64,000 bases of DNA, taken from NCBI GenBank assembly GCA_040902885.1, contig JBBDWK010000102.1:7401-71400 (forward strand), read 5' to 3'. The translations under genes and the position numbers were made by a program. The DNA comes from JBBDWK01 sp040902885. Its GTDB lineage: Bacteria; Acidobacteriota; Terriglobia; Bryobacterales; Bryobacteraceae. Positions 26,758 through 34,619 of the stretch are shown here, piece after piece. The number at the start of each line of letters is the position of its first letter. Within the stretch, counting starts at the first letter, position 1. The notes below the pieces were generated by a model, which did not search any database, was not told where the DNA came from, and saw nothing but the letters and a program-made list of their open reading frames with translations.

Positions 26758-27425
26758 GCGACTGGGTACCCAACTACTTCAATTACTTCACGGAGATTGA
26801 GGAGCATTTTCAGAAAGCTCGGGGCACGAGCCTGTTTCTGCTTTCGCCGCTCGACTGGGCGTTGATCGAAAGCTGGAAAAACGCCGGAGTGCCGCTGGAA
26901 GCGGTGCTGCGCGGCATCGACGCGGCCTTCGAGAAGTGGCGCGCCCGCAAAAAGAAGACGCAGATGGTGAATTCACTGGCCTACTGCGCCCAGGCAGTGC
27001 TGGCGGAGGCGCAGGCGTTGGCCGGAAGCGCGCCGCAAACGCGGGAGCGGCAGTCCGCGCCCTTCGCGGCGGACGAGTTGCGAGGCTATCTGGAGGACAA
27101 TGCCGCGGCGCTCTGGAAAGCCGGCCACGAAGAGATGGCGGCAGCGCTGGACCGGCTGGCGGCGGAAGCGGAGACGCACCTGGCAAATCTGGAAGAGCTG
27201 GAGCAGCGCCTTACCGCGCTCGAAGAGAAGCTGATTTCCACCATCAAGGCGGTCCAGAGCGAAGAGGAGTTGTTCCAGGCCCGCCGCGAGCTGGACCAGC
27301 AACTGCGGCCGTATCGCGGCAAGATGTCGGCCGACCAGATTGCCATGCTGGAGCGCCAATACCTGGAGCGCCGGCTACTGGACAGCGTGGATGTGCCGCG
27401 TTTGAGTCTGTTTTATCTGCGATGA
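26754..27425 (+). CDS. Conserved protein of unknown function downstream of coaX
   Basis: 223 aa from GTG 26754 (4-base ATGA-style overlap with coaX; the frame is open further upstream only inside coaX). Begins SDWVPNYFNYFTEIEEHFQ with LSPLDWALIESWKNAGVPLEAVLRGIDAAFEKW, a pattern I associate with acidobacterial proteins at this position. The rest is highly helical with a probable coiled coil (residues about 120-190, rich in EELEQRLTALEEKL). No catalytic motif or signal peptide. Translational coupling to coaX suggests cytoplasmic expression with the cofactor operon. Confidence 0.7.
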   Translation: MSDWVPNYFNYFTEIEEHFQKARGTSLFLLSPLDWALIESWKNAGVPLEAVLRGIDAAFEKWRARKKKTQMVNSLAYCAQAVLAEAQALAGSAPQTRERQSAPFAADELRGYLEDNAAALWKAGHEEMAAALDRLAAEAETHLANLEELEQRLTALEEKLISTIKAVQSEEELFQARRELDQQLRPYRGKMSADQIAMLERQYLERRLLDSVDVPRLSLFYLR

Positions 27426-27435
27426 GAGCGCGGAA

Positions 27436-27466
27436 TTGACATCAAGATGCTTTATTGATTAGCATC
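27436..27466 (+). promoter_or_regulatory. Promoter and operator-like palindrome of the VapBC pair
   Basis: -35 TTGACA (27436-27441), 18-base spacer, -10 TAGCAT (27460-27465), and the GTG of the antitoxin 6 bases later. An inverted repeat GATGCT (27446-27451) / AGCATC (27461-27466) covers the spacer and -10, where an autorepressing antitoxin would be expected to bind. Confidence 0.5.
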
Positions 27467-27471
27467 ATGGT

Positions 27472-27717
27472 GTGAGGACTACTGTCACGCTCGAGGACGA
27501 TGTTTGGACGAAACTTCGCAATGAGGTGCGCAAGTCAGGCCGCTCCTTTAAGGACGTAGTCAACGAGTATCTGCGGTTGGGACTCGATGCCCGCAAGAGC
27601 AAGCCGATCTCCCGGAAATTCAAAATCAGGGCGGAGGAATACGGATTGCGAATCGGTGTAGGCTACGAGAGCGCATCTGAGCTCCTGGAACGGCTGGAGG
27701 GGCTGAATCATCGGTGA
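27472..27717 (+). CDS. Ribbon-helix-helix antitoxin (VapB-like)
   Basis: 81 aa from GTG 27472 (the ATG at 27467 is followed by a stop in its frame). The first 40 residues fit a CopG/Arc ribbon-helix-helix: strand TTVTLEDDVW, helices TKLRNEVRKSG and SFKDVVNEYLRLGL. The tail (RAEEYGLRIGVGYESASELLERLEG) would wrap the toxin. It overlaps the PIN-domain gene by 4 bases. The family is inferred from fold pattern and neighbour. Confidence 0.82.
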   Translation: MRTTVTLEDDVWTKLRNEVRKSGRSFKDVVNEYLRLGLDARKSKPISRKFKIRAEEYGLRIGVGYESASELLERLEGLNHR

Positions 27718-28139
27718 AACTGATCGACGTCAATCTTTTGCTCTATGCGTACGATTTGTCGTCGCCCTTTCACGCGATCGCCAAACGCTGGCTGGAGGAA
27801 TCGCTATCGAGCGGTGAACCGGTCCGTCTGGCATGGCAAGGAGTGCTGGCCTTCGTTCGAATTGTCACCCATCCCCGCACTGCGAACCCCATCGGCTTGT
27901 CCCAGGCGATAGCGATTGTCGATGACTGGTTGAATCACCCTTCCCTGGAGATTCTTGAACCCGGCGAGCAGCATTGGCTGGTGCTCCGTTCTCTGCTGAA
28001 CGCCTCGCAGGCCCGCGGCCCCCTCGTGATGGATGCGGAGCTTGCGGCGCTGGCGATAGAGCACGGGGCGACTCTCTGTAGCAACGACCGTGACTTTGCG
28101 CGATTCTCCAGCCTGCGCTGGCAGAATCCGCTGGAATAG
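27714..28139 (+). CDS. PIN-domain ribonuclease toxin (VapC-like)
   Basis: 141 aa from GTG 27714. PIN features: first acidic residue in MKLIDVNLLLYAYD, the subfamily block VRLAWQGVLAFVRIVTHPR, and the distal acidic cluster DAELAALAIEHGATLCSNDRDFARF. These acids coordinate Mg2+ for RNA cleavage. Translation is probably coupled to the antitoxin. The GC content appears lower than in the flanking operons, in keeping with horizontal spread of such modules. Confidence 0.88.
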   Translation: MKLIDVNLLLYAYDLSSPFHAIAKRWLEESLSSGEPVRLAWQGVLAFVRIVTHPRTANPIGLSQAIAIVDDWLNHPSLEILEPGEQHWLVLRSLLNASQARGPLVMDAELAALAIEHGATLCSNDRDFARFSSLRWQNPLE

Positions 28140-28176
28140 GAGGTCGCGCGACGAGGGTTTTCTCCGCGCCTCCGGG

Positions 28177-29250
28177 TTAAAGCTTTACAAAAATCTTGCG
28201 CCGATACAGCCAGTAGCACAGATACCACATCACCAGCAGCACGGCCACGGCCTGCGCATTGGGAGCCGCCGCCCCCAGGAACTCGAACTTCCGCGTGAAT
28301 ACGCCGACCGCTCTATCGAGCCAGCCGTAAAGGACGATGCTCACCGAGTAGATGAAGATCGAGTTCATGCCGACTACCATCAGCGGCCACGCCAGTTTGC
28401 GGTAGCCGCGCACCTCGATCAGCCAGTAAAAGGCGAGCAGCATCGCCAACACGTAGCCCGTGCTGTAGAAGGTGAACGACGCCGTCCAGAGCCGCTTCAC
28501 CAGGGGATTGAAGGGCGCGAGCGCCAGCCCGATCGCGAAGGCCCCCGCGGCTGAAACGGCCAGGGTCTTCATGACCTTCGCCTGGGACTTCTCGCGCATC
28601 AGCAGCAGCGCCACCCATGCGCCGAACAGCGTGGTGACCGTGCTGCTCAGGAAGTTGATGGTCGCGTAGTGCCCGCCGTAGTTGTATCCGAGGACGGCTT
28701 TGTCAATCGCCGCGCCGATGTTGTCCGTACGGGAAAACGCTCCATCCGCGCCGGGGAAGAGGGCGAACAGGGCCCAGTGGAAGCCCAGAATCAAACCTGC
28801 CGTAATGGTCTGCGCGCGAAACGGCAACTGCAGAATCAGGTAGCAGAGGAAATACGTGAAGGCCATCTGCGCCAGCACGTTGATGAGCTGGAAGTGCAGC
28901 CTCCCCGACGAGACGGACATCAGAATCTGGCTCAGCACCAGCAGCTTGAAGGCCCGCACGGCGACGTGCCGGAAATTATCCGAAGGCGTTGCGCCGCGCG
29001 ACGTGCGGATGGCCAGCGCGAACGGCATGGCCATGCCGACCATGAACATGAAGGCCGGCTGAATCAGGTCCCAGAGAACCGCGCCTTCCCATTCGACGTG
29101 CCCGAACTGCCCGCCCCTGAAGCCGAAGCCCCGCGAGCAGAGCAGAATCATGATGACGCCGCGAAAGGCATCCAGGGCGGCGTAACGCGTTTCCAGTTTG
29201 GGTTGTACGGAGGCGGGGGCCGGATGAACGGCGGTATCGACGGCTGCCAT
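28177..29250 (-). CDS. DUF5009 / heparan-alpha-glucosaminide acetyltransferase-like membrane protein
   Basis: 357 aa with about ten hydrophobic segments. N-terminal TRYAALDAFRGVIMILLCSRGFGF and WDLIQPAFMFMVGMAMPFALA are characteristic of the DUF5009/YeiB-like acyltransferase group. MNSIFIYSVSIVLYGWLDRAVG near the end also fits. Likely transfers acetyl groups to sugars at the cytoplasmic membrane. An extended -10 (TGgTATACT, minus strand) lies 7 bases before the ATG. Confidence 0.82.
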   Translation of the reverse strand: MAAVDTAVHPAPASVQPKLETRYAALDAFRGVIMILLCSRGFGFRGGQFGHVEWEGAVLWDLIQPAFMFMVGMAMPFALAIRTSRGATPSDNFRHVAVRAFKLLVLSQILMSVSSGRLHFQLINVLAQMAFTYFLCYLILQLPFRAQTITAGLILGFHWALFALFPGADGAFSRTDNIGAAIDKAVLGYNYGGHYATINFLSSTVTTLFGAWVALLLMREKSQAKVMKTLAVSAAGAFAIGLALAPFNPLVKRLWTASFTFYSTGYVLAMLLAFYWLIEVRGYRKLAWPLMVVGMNSIFIYSVSIVLYGWLDRAVGVFTRKFEFLGAAAPNAQAVAVLLVMWYLCYWLYRRKIFVKL

Positions 29251-29257
29251 GGCCGCG

Positions 29258-29263
29258 AGTATA
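29258..29263 (-). promoter_or_regulatory. Extended -10 box of the DUF5009 gene (leaderless)
   Basis: Minus strand TATACT preceded by TGg, with the ATG (29250) only 7 bases downstream. No Shine-Dalgarno can fit between. Confidence 0.42.
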
Positions 29264-29289
29264 CCACCGGCAAACGGGCTTGCGGGGCG

Positions 29290-29532
29290 CTAGCTGCGCT
29301 TTGCCGCCATGCGCTTCTCGATCGCGGTCATAAGACGGTTATGAACGTCTTCCGGGATGGAGACCGGGTCCATGCCTTTGTATACCTGGATGGTCTTCTT
29401 CGTGGTATCGCAAATCACCCAACAGTTCGGACACTCGTTGATGTGCGCTTCAAGCTTGGCCCGAAGCTCCTGGTCGATGGTCTCGTCCAGGTAGTCGGTG
29501 AGCTCCTGTAGAAACTGTTTACAGGTAAGCAA
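29290..29532 (-). CDS. Anti-sigma factor with zinc-finger (zf-HC2) domain
   Basis: 80 aa. MLTCKQFLQELTDYLDETIDQELRAKLEAHINECPNCW contains the His-x3-Cys-x2-Cys of ZAS anti-sigma factors (HINECPNC) plus an upstream Cys. There is no membrane segment, so a cytoplasmic form that may sense redox or metal state. The gene overlaps the ECF sigma gene upstream by 14 bases, the standard arrangement for a cognate pair. Confidence 0.88.
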   Translation of the reverse strand: MLTCKQFLQELTDYLDETIDQELRAKLEAHINECPNCWVICDTTKKTIQVYKGMDPVSIPEDVHNRLMTAIEKRMAAKRS

Positions 29533-30121
29533 AAGCGTCTTCCCCCTTCAGCTTGAAGAATCTGGTCAGTTTGTCGCGCAACTGAAGGCGCGCGCGCAGC
29601 AGACGGCTCTTCACGGCCGGCACCGAAAGATTCAATGCCGCCGCTGTCTCTTCGGTCGACAATTCTTCGATGTCGCGGAGAATGAAAACGGTGCGGAAAG
29701 ATATTGGAAGTGTGTCCACCACCTGCGACAGAATCTCGTTCATCTCTTCGCGGGAGTAGCGCTGCTCGGGATTCTCGTCCCAAGCGGCGATTTCGCGGAC
29801 CAGCGTATCTTCGCCCGTGTCAATCTCTTCGTCGAGTGAAACCGAGCGGTCCAGCTTCCGCTTGCGCAGCTTCATCAGCGACTCGTTCACCCCTATGCGC
29901 ACCAGCCATGTATAGAACTTCGAAGCGCCCTGAAACTGGTCGAGCCGCTCGTAGGCTTTCAGGAAGGTCTCCTGAAGCACGTCTTCGGCATCCTCCCGGT
30001 TGCGCGTGATGTGCATCGCCAAACGAAAGATCTTGCGTTCATATGCGCGCACCAAATCGCCAAACGCTTGGGGGTCGCCAGCCCGTGCCTTTGAAACGAG
30101 CTCAGTTTCGTTGAATTCCAT
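29519..30121 (-). CDS. ECF-type RNA polymerase sigma factor
   Basis: 200 aa. Sigma region 2: FGDLVRAYERKIFRLAMHITRNREDAEDVLQETFLKAYERLDQFQ. Region 4: LPISFRTVFILRDIEELSTEETAAALNLSVPAVKSRLLRARLQLRDKL. The linker is acidic (DEEIDTGEDTLVREIAAWDENPEQ). Probably held inactive by the overlapping zf-HC2 protein. Upstream DNA contains GGAAC within a palindrome (30160-30171), a possible self-recognised -35. Confidence 0.93.
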   Translation of the reverse strand: MEFNETELVSKARAGDPQAFGDLVRAYERKIFRLAMHITRNREDAEDVLQETFLKAYERLDQFQGASKFYTWLVRIGVNESLMKLRKRKLDRSVSLDEEIDTGEDTLVREIAAWDENPEQRYSREEMNEILSQVVDTLPISFRTVFILRDIEELSTEETAAALNLSVPAVKSRLLRARLQLRDKLTRFFKLKGEDAFAYL

Positions 30122-30159
30122 GCGAAACTTTCAGTGTATCGCATCGCTCCATGAGCCCC

Positions 30160-30171
30160 TGGAACGTTCCA
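30160..30171. promoter_or_regulatory. Perfect 12-bp palindrome with GGAAC in both directions
   Basis: TGGAACGTTCCA lies between the divergent ECF sigma (-) and HELVH protein (+) genes. GGAAC is the usual -35 core of many ECF promoters, and here it faces both genes. No convincing ECF -10 was found at the right spacing, so this could equally be an operator. Confidence 0.3.
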
Positions 30172-30205
30172 TCCCTGATAAAATCGTGCTGCGCGGCACT
30201 GGCAA

Positions 30206-30231
30206 AATGATGTAATATAGGCTACATTATT
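30206..30231. promoter_or_regulatory. Inverted repeat over the promoter of the HELVH protein
   Basis: Arms AATGATGTA (30206-30214) and TACATTATT (30223-30231) pair at 8 of 9 positions. The AT-rich segment begins 10 bases before the ATG at 30241 and contains TAATATAG, a possible -10. Looks like an operator site; no regulator is assigned. Confidence 0.35.
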
Positions 30232-30240
30232 GGATTGGCG

Positions 30241-30741
30241 ATGGTACTTCGGCTTACGTTTCTTCTCTTTATTTTTGGTCTCGTCCCTGGAGTGAGGTCC
30301 AACCACAATGTGAGTGCGGCCGATGGCCGCTTCGGCAACGACAACATTGTGGTGACGGACGGCCAGGTGGAGGAGTGGTTGCAGCGCTGGCAGGGGCGGA
30401 TGGGGCTGGATGATTGGAAAGTCACAGTCGAAATCGTTCGCATCTGGCAGCTCGATCCCCACACGCTGGGCCACATTCGATGGTCGAAATCGAGCCGGAA
30501 AGCCACCATCAAAATCTTGAATCCCCTGGACTATCGGATTCCGAAAGAGCGAATCCTCGACGACATGGAGCTTTCGGTAGTCCACGAGCTCGTACACCTC
30601 CAGCTTTCCGTGCTGCCTTTGGACAAGTCCACTCGAGCGGTTGAAGAGAAGGTGGTCGCGCAACTCGCCAATACCATGATAGCTCTGGACCGGAGAAGCA
30701 GCGCCCCGCAGCTCAGTCAGGCCATGCCGGCAGGCCGATAA
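30241..30741 (+). CDS. Secreted small HELVH protein (putative zinc metallopeptidase-like)
   Basis: 166 aa from ATG 30241. Signal peptide MVLRLTFLLFIFGLVPGVRS. The core has VEEWLQRWQGRMGLDDWKVTVEIV and VVHELVHLQL, an HExxH-type zinc motif on a helix, similar in layout to small gluzincin-like or SprT-like domains (W-K-V strand before the HE helix). No third ligand can be fixed by eye. Divergent from the ECF sigma gene. Could remodel an envelope substrate; function unproven. Confidence 0.65.
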   Translation: MVLRLTFLLFIFGLVPGVRSNHNVSAADGRFGNDNIVVTDGQVEEWLQRWQGRMGLDDWKVTVEIVRIWQLDPHTLGHIRWSKSSRKATIKILNPLDYRIPKERILDDMELSVVHELVHLQLSVLPLDKSTRAVEEKVVAQLANTMIALDRRSSAPQLSQAMPAGR

Positions 30742-30819
30742 ACGCCTCGAATTATTTTTCCCTGGCACACCCGCTGGCTCCACGCTTTGGCTGTCAAGCT
30801 GCTTTGTCAAGGCTTTGGC

Positions 30820-30848
30820 TTGACTCCTCCCCGCTTGGGCTATATCAT
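30820..30848 (+). promoter_or_regulatory. Sigma-70 promoter of the TonB receptor gene
   Basis: TTGACT (30820-30825), 17-base spacer, TATCAT (30843-30848). Predicted start near 30855 gives a leader of about 25 bases carrying the Shine-Dalgarno AGGGAGG (30865-30871), 8 bases before the ATG. Confidence 0.6.
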
Positions 30849-30879
30849 TGACCCGTTCTCATTCAGGGAGGCCTCAATC

Positions 30880-33800
30880 ATGAGAATCCTGCGAAACATA
30901 CGGATCGCTGTTCTGCTGTGCGCGACGCCGGCGGCTTGGGCCCAGGGCGAGCGGGCTATGGTCTTAGGGACAGTCACTGACGATTCCGGATCGGTGGTGC
31001 CCGAGGCGGCCGTGACAGCGGTAAACCTCGGCACCAGCGACCGTCGAACCGTCAGAACCGACGAACGGGGTGACTACGAAATCCAGGCGCTGACTGTCGG
31101 CGAGTACGAGGTTTCGGTCGAAGTCACCGGGTTCCGCAAGGAACTGATCCGGGGTATTGTACTGGCCGTCGGCCAAAGAGCCCGCGTGGACTTCAAGCTC
31201 CAGGTGGGCGCGGTGACCCAGGAGGTTACGGTCCAAGGAGCGCCTCCGTTGCTCTCCACCGATGACGCCACCGTCGGCCATCTCATCGACGAGCGCAAGA
31301 TCCGCGAACTCCCCATTCCCGGCAAGCGCAACATGTACCTGCTCGCGCTCCTGGGCGCCGGGATGAGCCGCGGTCCGGCCTCTAGCGTCACTACCTCCGG
31401 GTTCGGCCCCGGATTCGGCATCGCCGCTATGGGGCAGAAGGTCCACAACAACTGGATCATGCTCGATGGCGCGCCGCTGCGGACTTCCATCCATGCCTCC
31501 GTCCGCATGCGGCCCTCCGTTGAAGCGCTCCAGGAGTTCAAGGTGGAGGCCGGCTTCTACTCCGCCGAGTTCGGCACCCAGTCGGGCGCCCAGATCGTCT
31601 CCGCCATCCGCCCGGGCGGCAACCGGTTCCACGGCACGCTCTTCCATTTCCTCCGCAACGAAACACTCGATGCGCGGAACTTCTTTGAGAACCCCAACAC
31701 CCGGAAGCGTCCCCTGCGGCGCAACAACTACGGCGGCGTCGTGAGCGGCCGCATCATCCGGGATAAGCTCTTCTTCACCGCTAACTACGAAGCCTTCGTC
31801 GAGCGCCGCAGTAGTCAGGGATTCGGCATCTATCCCACCGAGCGCATGAAAAGAGGCGACCTGACCGAGCCGTTCTTCCGCACCGGCCGCAGCGCCACTG
31901 GCGCGCTGACGCCCATCCGCGATGTGCTCTCGGGACAACCGTTCCCTAACAATCAGATTCCGGCCAGCCGCATTGCCCCGCAGGCGCAGCGCCTGTTCCA
32001 GTTCTGGCCCGCCCCCAATTTCGGACCAGCCGAGTTCAACGGCCAGCAAAACTTCAACGGCCAGTCCCGTGACAGGACCGACGACCGGCAACTCTTCACG
32101 CGCATTGATTACAACCTCAACGATAAGAACCGCCTCTTCGGCCGCTACGGCATACAAGACGTGAACGAGGGCAATCTCCCCGTCAACCCGCATCTCTTCT
32201 TCGTCCAGGACAGGCCCAAGCGGCAGCAAAACGCCACCATGACCTACACGCGGCTGATCTCGCCGACGAAGCTGAACGAGTTGAAGGTCTCCTACAACCG
32301 GGACATCTTCCAGACGCTCGATGCGGTCAGCAACCAGGACTTCAACATTGCTCGCGACCTTCTCATCCCTGGGATGACAAACGACCCATTCACCACAGGT
32401 GTCCCCGCCGTAAGCGTCACGGGGGTTTCCGGCATCGGCAATACCGTTCCCAACACCATCTGGGACGAGTCCCGCCGCGTGGCCGACTCGATTTCGTTCG
32501 TTCACGGGAGCCACTCCTTCAAGGTCGGCTCCGAGTTCTTCCACCTCCTGCTGCGCCGGGAGACCTACCAGTTCGTGACCGGGAACTTCATCTTCACCGG
32601 CATTCACAGCGGACAGGGTCTGGTCACCGCCGCCCGCGAAACCACCGCCTGGGCGGACTTCCTGCTCGATCAGCCCGCGCAGGTCCGCACCGCGCACAGT
32701 GAAGTCACCGGATTCAAACCCGGCCAGTTCACGCGCCTCTTCGGCTGGCGTTCGCACACGTTTTTCACCGACGACTGGAAAGCCACGCCGCGCCTGACAG
32801 TGAACCTCGGCCTCCGTTATGAATACAACTCCGTCTTCCGGGATATCCGGGGCGGTACCCGGAACTTCGACTTCAATACGCAGCAACTGTTCCCTGAGCC
32901 GGGCGTCCCGGGGCCGCTCTACAAGCCGGACTACAACAACTTTGCGCCGCGCATCGGCTTGGCGTTTCGGCCGTTCAACGACAACAAGACCGTCTTCCGC
33001 ATGTCTTACGGCATCTTCTACAACGTGAACATGCTCAACAACCTGACCGAAAGCTCAAAGAATTACCCCTTCCAGGCCGGCATCAACGAGTTGAACAACC
33101 CCGGGATCGTGAACATCCGGATGTCGAACGCCGTCGCCGGTGTGAACGTCGCCGCCACTACGCCGGAGGTTTTGGCGGTGGCACACAACTATGGCGTGGG
33201 CGACGTCCAGCAGTGGACCTTCAACATCCAGCGTGTTCTGCCCGGCCAGATAGTCGTCGAGGCCGGGTACGTGGGCTCGAAATCGAGCCACTTCGACCGG
33301 CCCCGGACCTTCAACGCGATCAACGTCCTCGCAGGGGAGACCAGCAAGCCGTATCCGCAGTGGGGCAACATCGAGGTGATCACTACCGACGCCTCCGGAA
33401 ACTATCACGGCCTGCTGACGAAGGCGGAGAAGCGTTTCTCGCGGGGCCTGACTTTCCTGGCTACATACACCTGGTCCAAGACGCTCTTTGACGCCTGGGC
33501 GGGCAACGCGGGCGAGCGGCACAATAACCCGTTTGCAGCGCGGCTGGAAAAAGGGCTGGCCGAGACCGATCAACGGCACCGTGCGACGGCGTCGTGGCTC
33601 TATGAGCTTCCGTTCCTCCGAACTCGTCGCGACTTAGCGGGAAAGATCCTCGGCGGCTGGCAGACCAATGGCGTGCTGATCCTCGAAACCGGCATGCCGA
33701 TGCACCCGCTGCAAAGCGCCAAGCCGGTCAACGATGAGTGCTCCCGCTGTAACCACCGTCCCGATCGCATTGCCGACGGGAGTCTATCGGGTGACGAGCG

Positions 33801-34095
33801 CACGCTGCAGCGCTGGTTCGACACGTCGGCCTTTCGCGCGGCGGTGGGCCACTACGGAAATTCCGGTCGGAATATCCTGACGGCTCCCGGCCTCGCCAGC
33901 CTGGATTTTTCGCTCTTCAAAAACTTTCGGATTGCCGAGTCGAAAAACGTTCAGGTGCGGTGGGAGATGTACAATGCGACCAACACGCCGCCCTTCAACC
34001 CGCCTGGCCTGAACATCGGAACCGGCACCTTCGGCCAAGTCACCAGCGCCCGCCTGCCTCGAGAGATGCAGTTCGGCCTTCGCCTGGAGTTTTAA
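30880..34095 (+). CDS. Oar-like TonB-dependent receptor with carboxypeptidase-regulatory N-terminus
   Basis: 1071 aa from ATG 30880; AGGGAGG upstream and a signal peptide (NIRIAVLLCATPAAWAQ) rule out the longer frame. Residues about 28-105 form the carboxypeptidase-regulatory-like domain (VLGTVTDDSGSVVPEAAVTAVN...DERGDYEIQALTVGEYEVSVE). The plug domain follows (SVEALQEFKVEAGFYSAEFG, GAQIVSAIRPGGNRFHGTLFHFLRNE) and then the long beta-barrel, ending REMQFGLRLEF with the terminal Phe used for outer-membrane assembly. Transports or signals for an unknown, probably polymeric, substrate. No TonB/ExbB genes are nearby. Confidence 0.93.
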   Translation: MRILRNIRIAVLLCATPAAWAQGERAMVLGTVTDDSGSVVPEAAVTAVNLGTSDRRTVRTDERGDYEIQALTVGEYEVSVEVTGFRKELIRGIVLAVGQRARVDFKLQVGAVTQEVTVQGAPPLLSTDDATVGHLIDERKIRELPIPGKRNMYLLALLGAGMSRGPASSVTTSGFGPGFGIAAMGQKVHNNWIMLDGAPLRTSIHASVRMRPSVEALQEFKVEAGFYSAEFGTQSGAQIVSAIRPGGNRFHGTLFHFLRNETLDARNFFENPNTRKRPLRRNNYGGVVSGRIIRDKLFFTANYEAFVERRSSQGFGIYPTERMKRGDLTEPFFRTGRSATGALTPIRDVLSGQPFPNNQIPASRIAPQAQRLFQFWPAPNFGPAEFNGQQNFNGQSRDRTDDRQLFTRIDYNLNDKNRLFGRYGIQDVNEGNLPVNPHLFFVQDRPKRQQNATMTYTRLISPTKLNELKVSYNRDIFQTLDAVSNQDFNIARDLLIPGMTNDPFTTGVPAVSVTGVSGIGNTVPNTIWDESRRVADSISFVHGSHSFKVGSEFFHLLLRRETYQFVTGNFIFTGIHSGQGLVTAARETTAWADFLLDQPAQVRTAHSEVTGFKPGQFTRLFGWRSHTFFTDDWKATPRLTVNLGLRYEYNSVFRDIRGGTRNFDFNTQQLFPEPGVPGPLYKPDYNNFAPRIGLAFRPFNDNKTVFRMSYGIFYNVNMLNNLTESSKNYPFQAGINELNNPGIVNIRMSNAVAGVNVAATTPEVLAVAHNYGVGDVQQWTFNIQRVLPGQIVVEAGYVGSKSSHFDRPRTFNAINVLAGETSKPYPQWGNIEVITTDASGNYHGLLTKAEKRFSRGLTFLATYTWSKTLFDAWAGNAGERHNNPFAARLEKGLAETDQRHRATASWLYELPFLRTRRDLAGKILGGWQTNGVLILETGMPMHPLQSAKPVNDECSRCNHRPDRIADGSLSGDERTLQRWFDTSAFRAAVGHYGNSGRNILTAPGLASLDFSLFKNFRIAESKNVQVRWEMYNATNTPPFNPPGLNIGTGTFGQVTSARLPREMQFGLRLEF

Positions 34096-34619
34096 GGTGG
34101 AGTTTCTACATTTGTGGGGCAGGCCCTCGGCCCATAAGCGTTAACTTAAGATTCCAACTTCGGAATGTGAAGCTGTTCTCACGGCGCTGATGGTCGGAAG
34201 CTCAGCGGCTAATTTGCCAGCTTCCGATATCGGGTCAGCGCAGGCCGGATCGTAAACCCTTCGCCGTTAGCAAGGATCTGTCCTCAGCAGGCCCTCGATA
34301 GCAGCCGGCGGCGCTCCCATTACCTGCCCACAACTCGGGCTGGTTCGCGGCCAGCATGAGATGACGCTGCGCATGCCGCGGAACCTCGAACGATAGGATG
34401 TGCATTGAACGCCACCTCAACGCCACCCCCGAACCCCCGAACGACGCCGGTGTACAGCCTGCGAGCCAAGTGTTATCTTGGTTGTGGCGTGCCCAGGACG
34501 CCTCCGTGTCCGCGGAAAGGGACTGCGTCCCGCCTGAATTCCAACTTGCGACGATTTGGTTGAGTGAACTCTTTTCCGCCCGAGCTAGCGGACACCGGGC
34601 GCTGTGGAAAGGAGCTCAT
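34096..34619. other. Non-coding stretch between TonB receptor and ankyrin gene
   Basis: No supported gene. It holds the left copy of the 21-bp inverted repeat (34110-34130) and a stem-loop with 9-base arms TCGGAAGCT / AGCTTCCGA (34194-34202, 34219-34227). The frame of the ankyrin gene stays open back to 34398, but that part is compositionally unlike the family and has no ribosome-binding site. Confidence 0.6.
34110..34130 (+). repeat. Left copy of an inverted 21-bp repeat bracketing the ankyrin gene
   Basis: Contains TTTGTGGGGCAGGCCCTCGG. The exact reverse complement lies at 36601-36621. It begins 14 bases after the TonB receptor stop codon. Confidence 0.75.

Noticed and set aside
30964..32886. 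640-aa minus-strand ORF within the TonB receptor
   Set aside because: Antisense to a clear receptor sequence, with no start context or domain.
34398..34619. N-terminal extension of the ankyrin protein
   Set aside because: No ribosome-binding site and no similarity to the family, whereas GTG 34620 has AAAGGAG 5 bases upstream.
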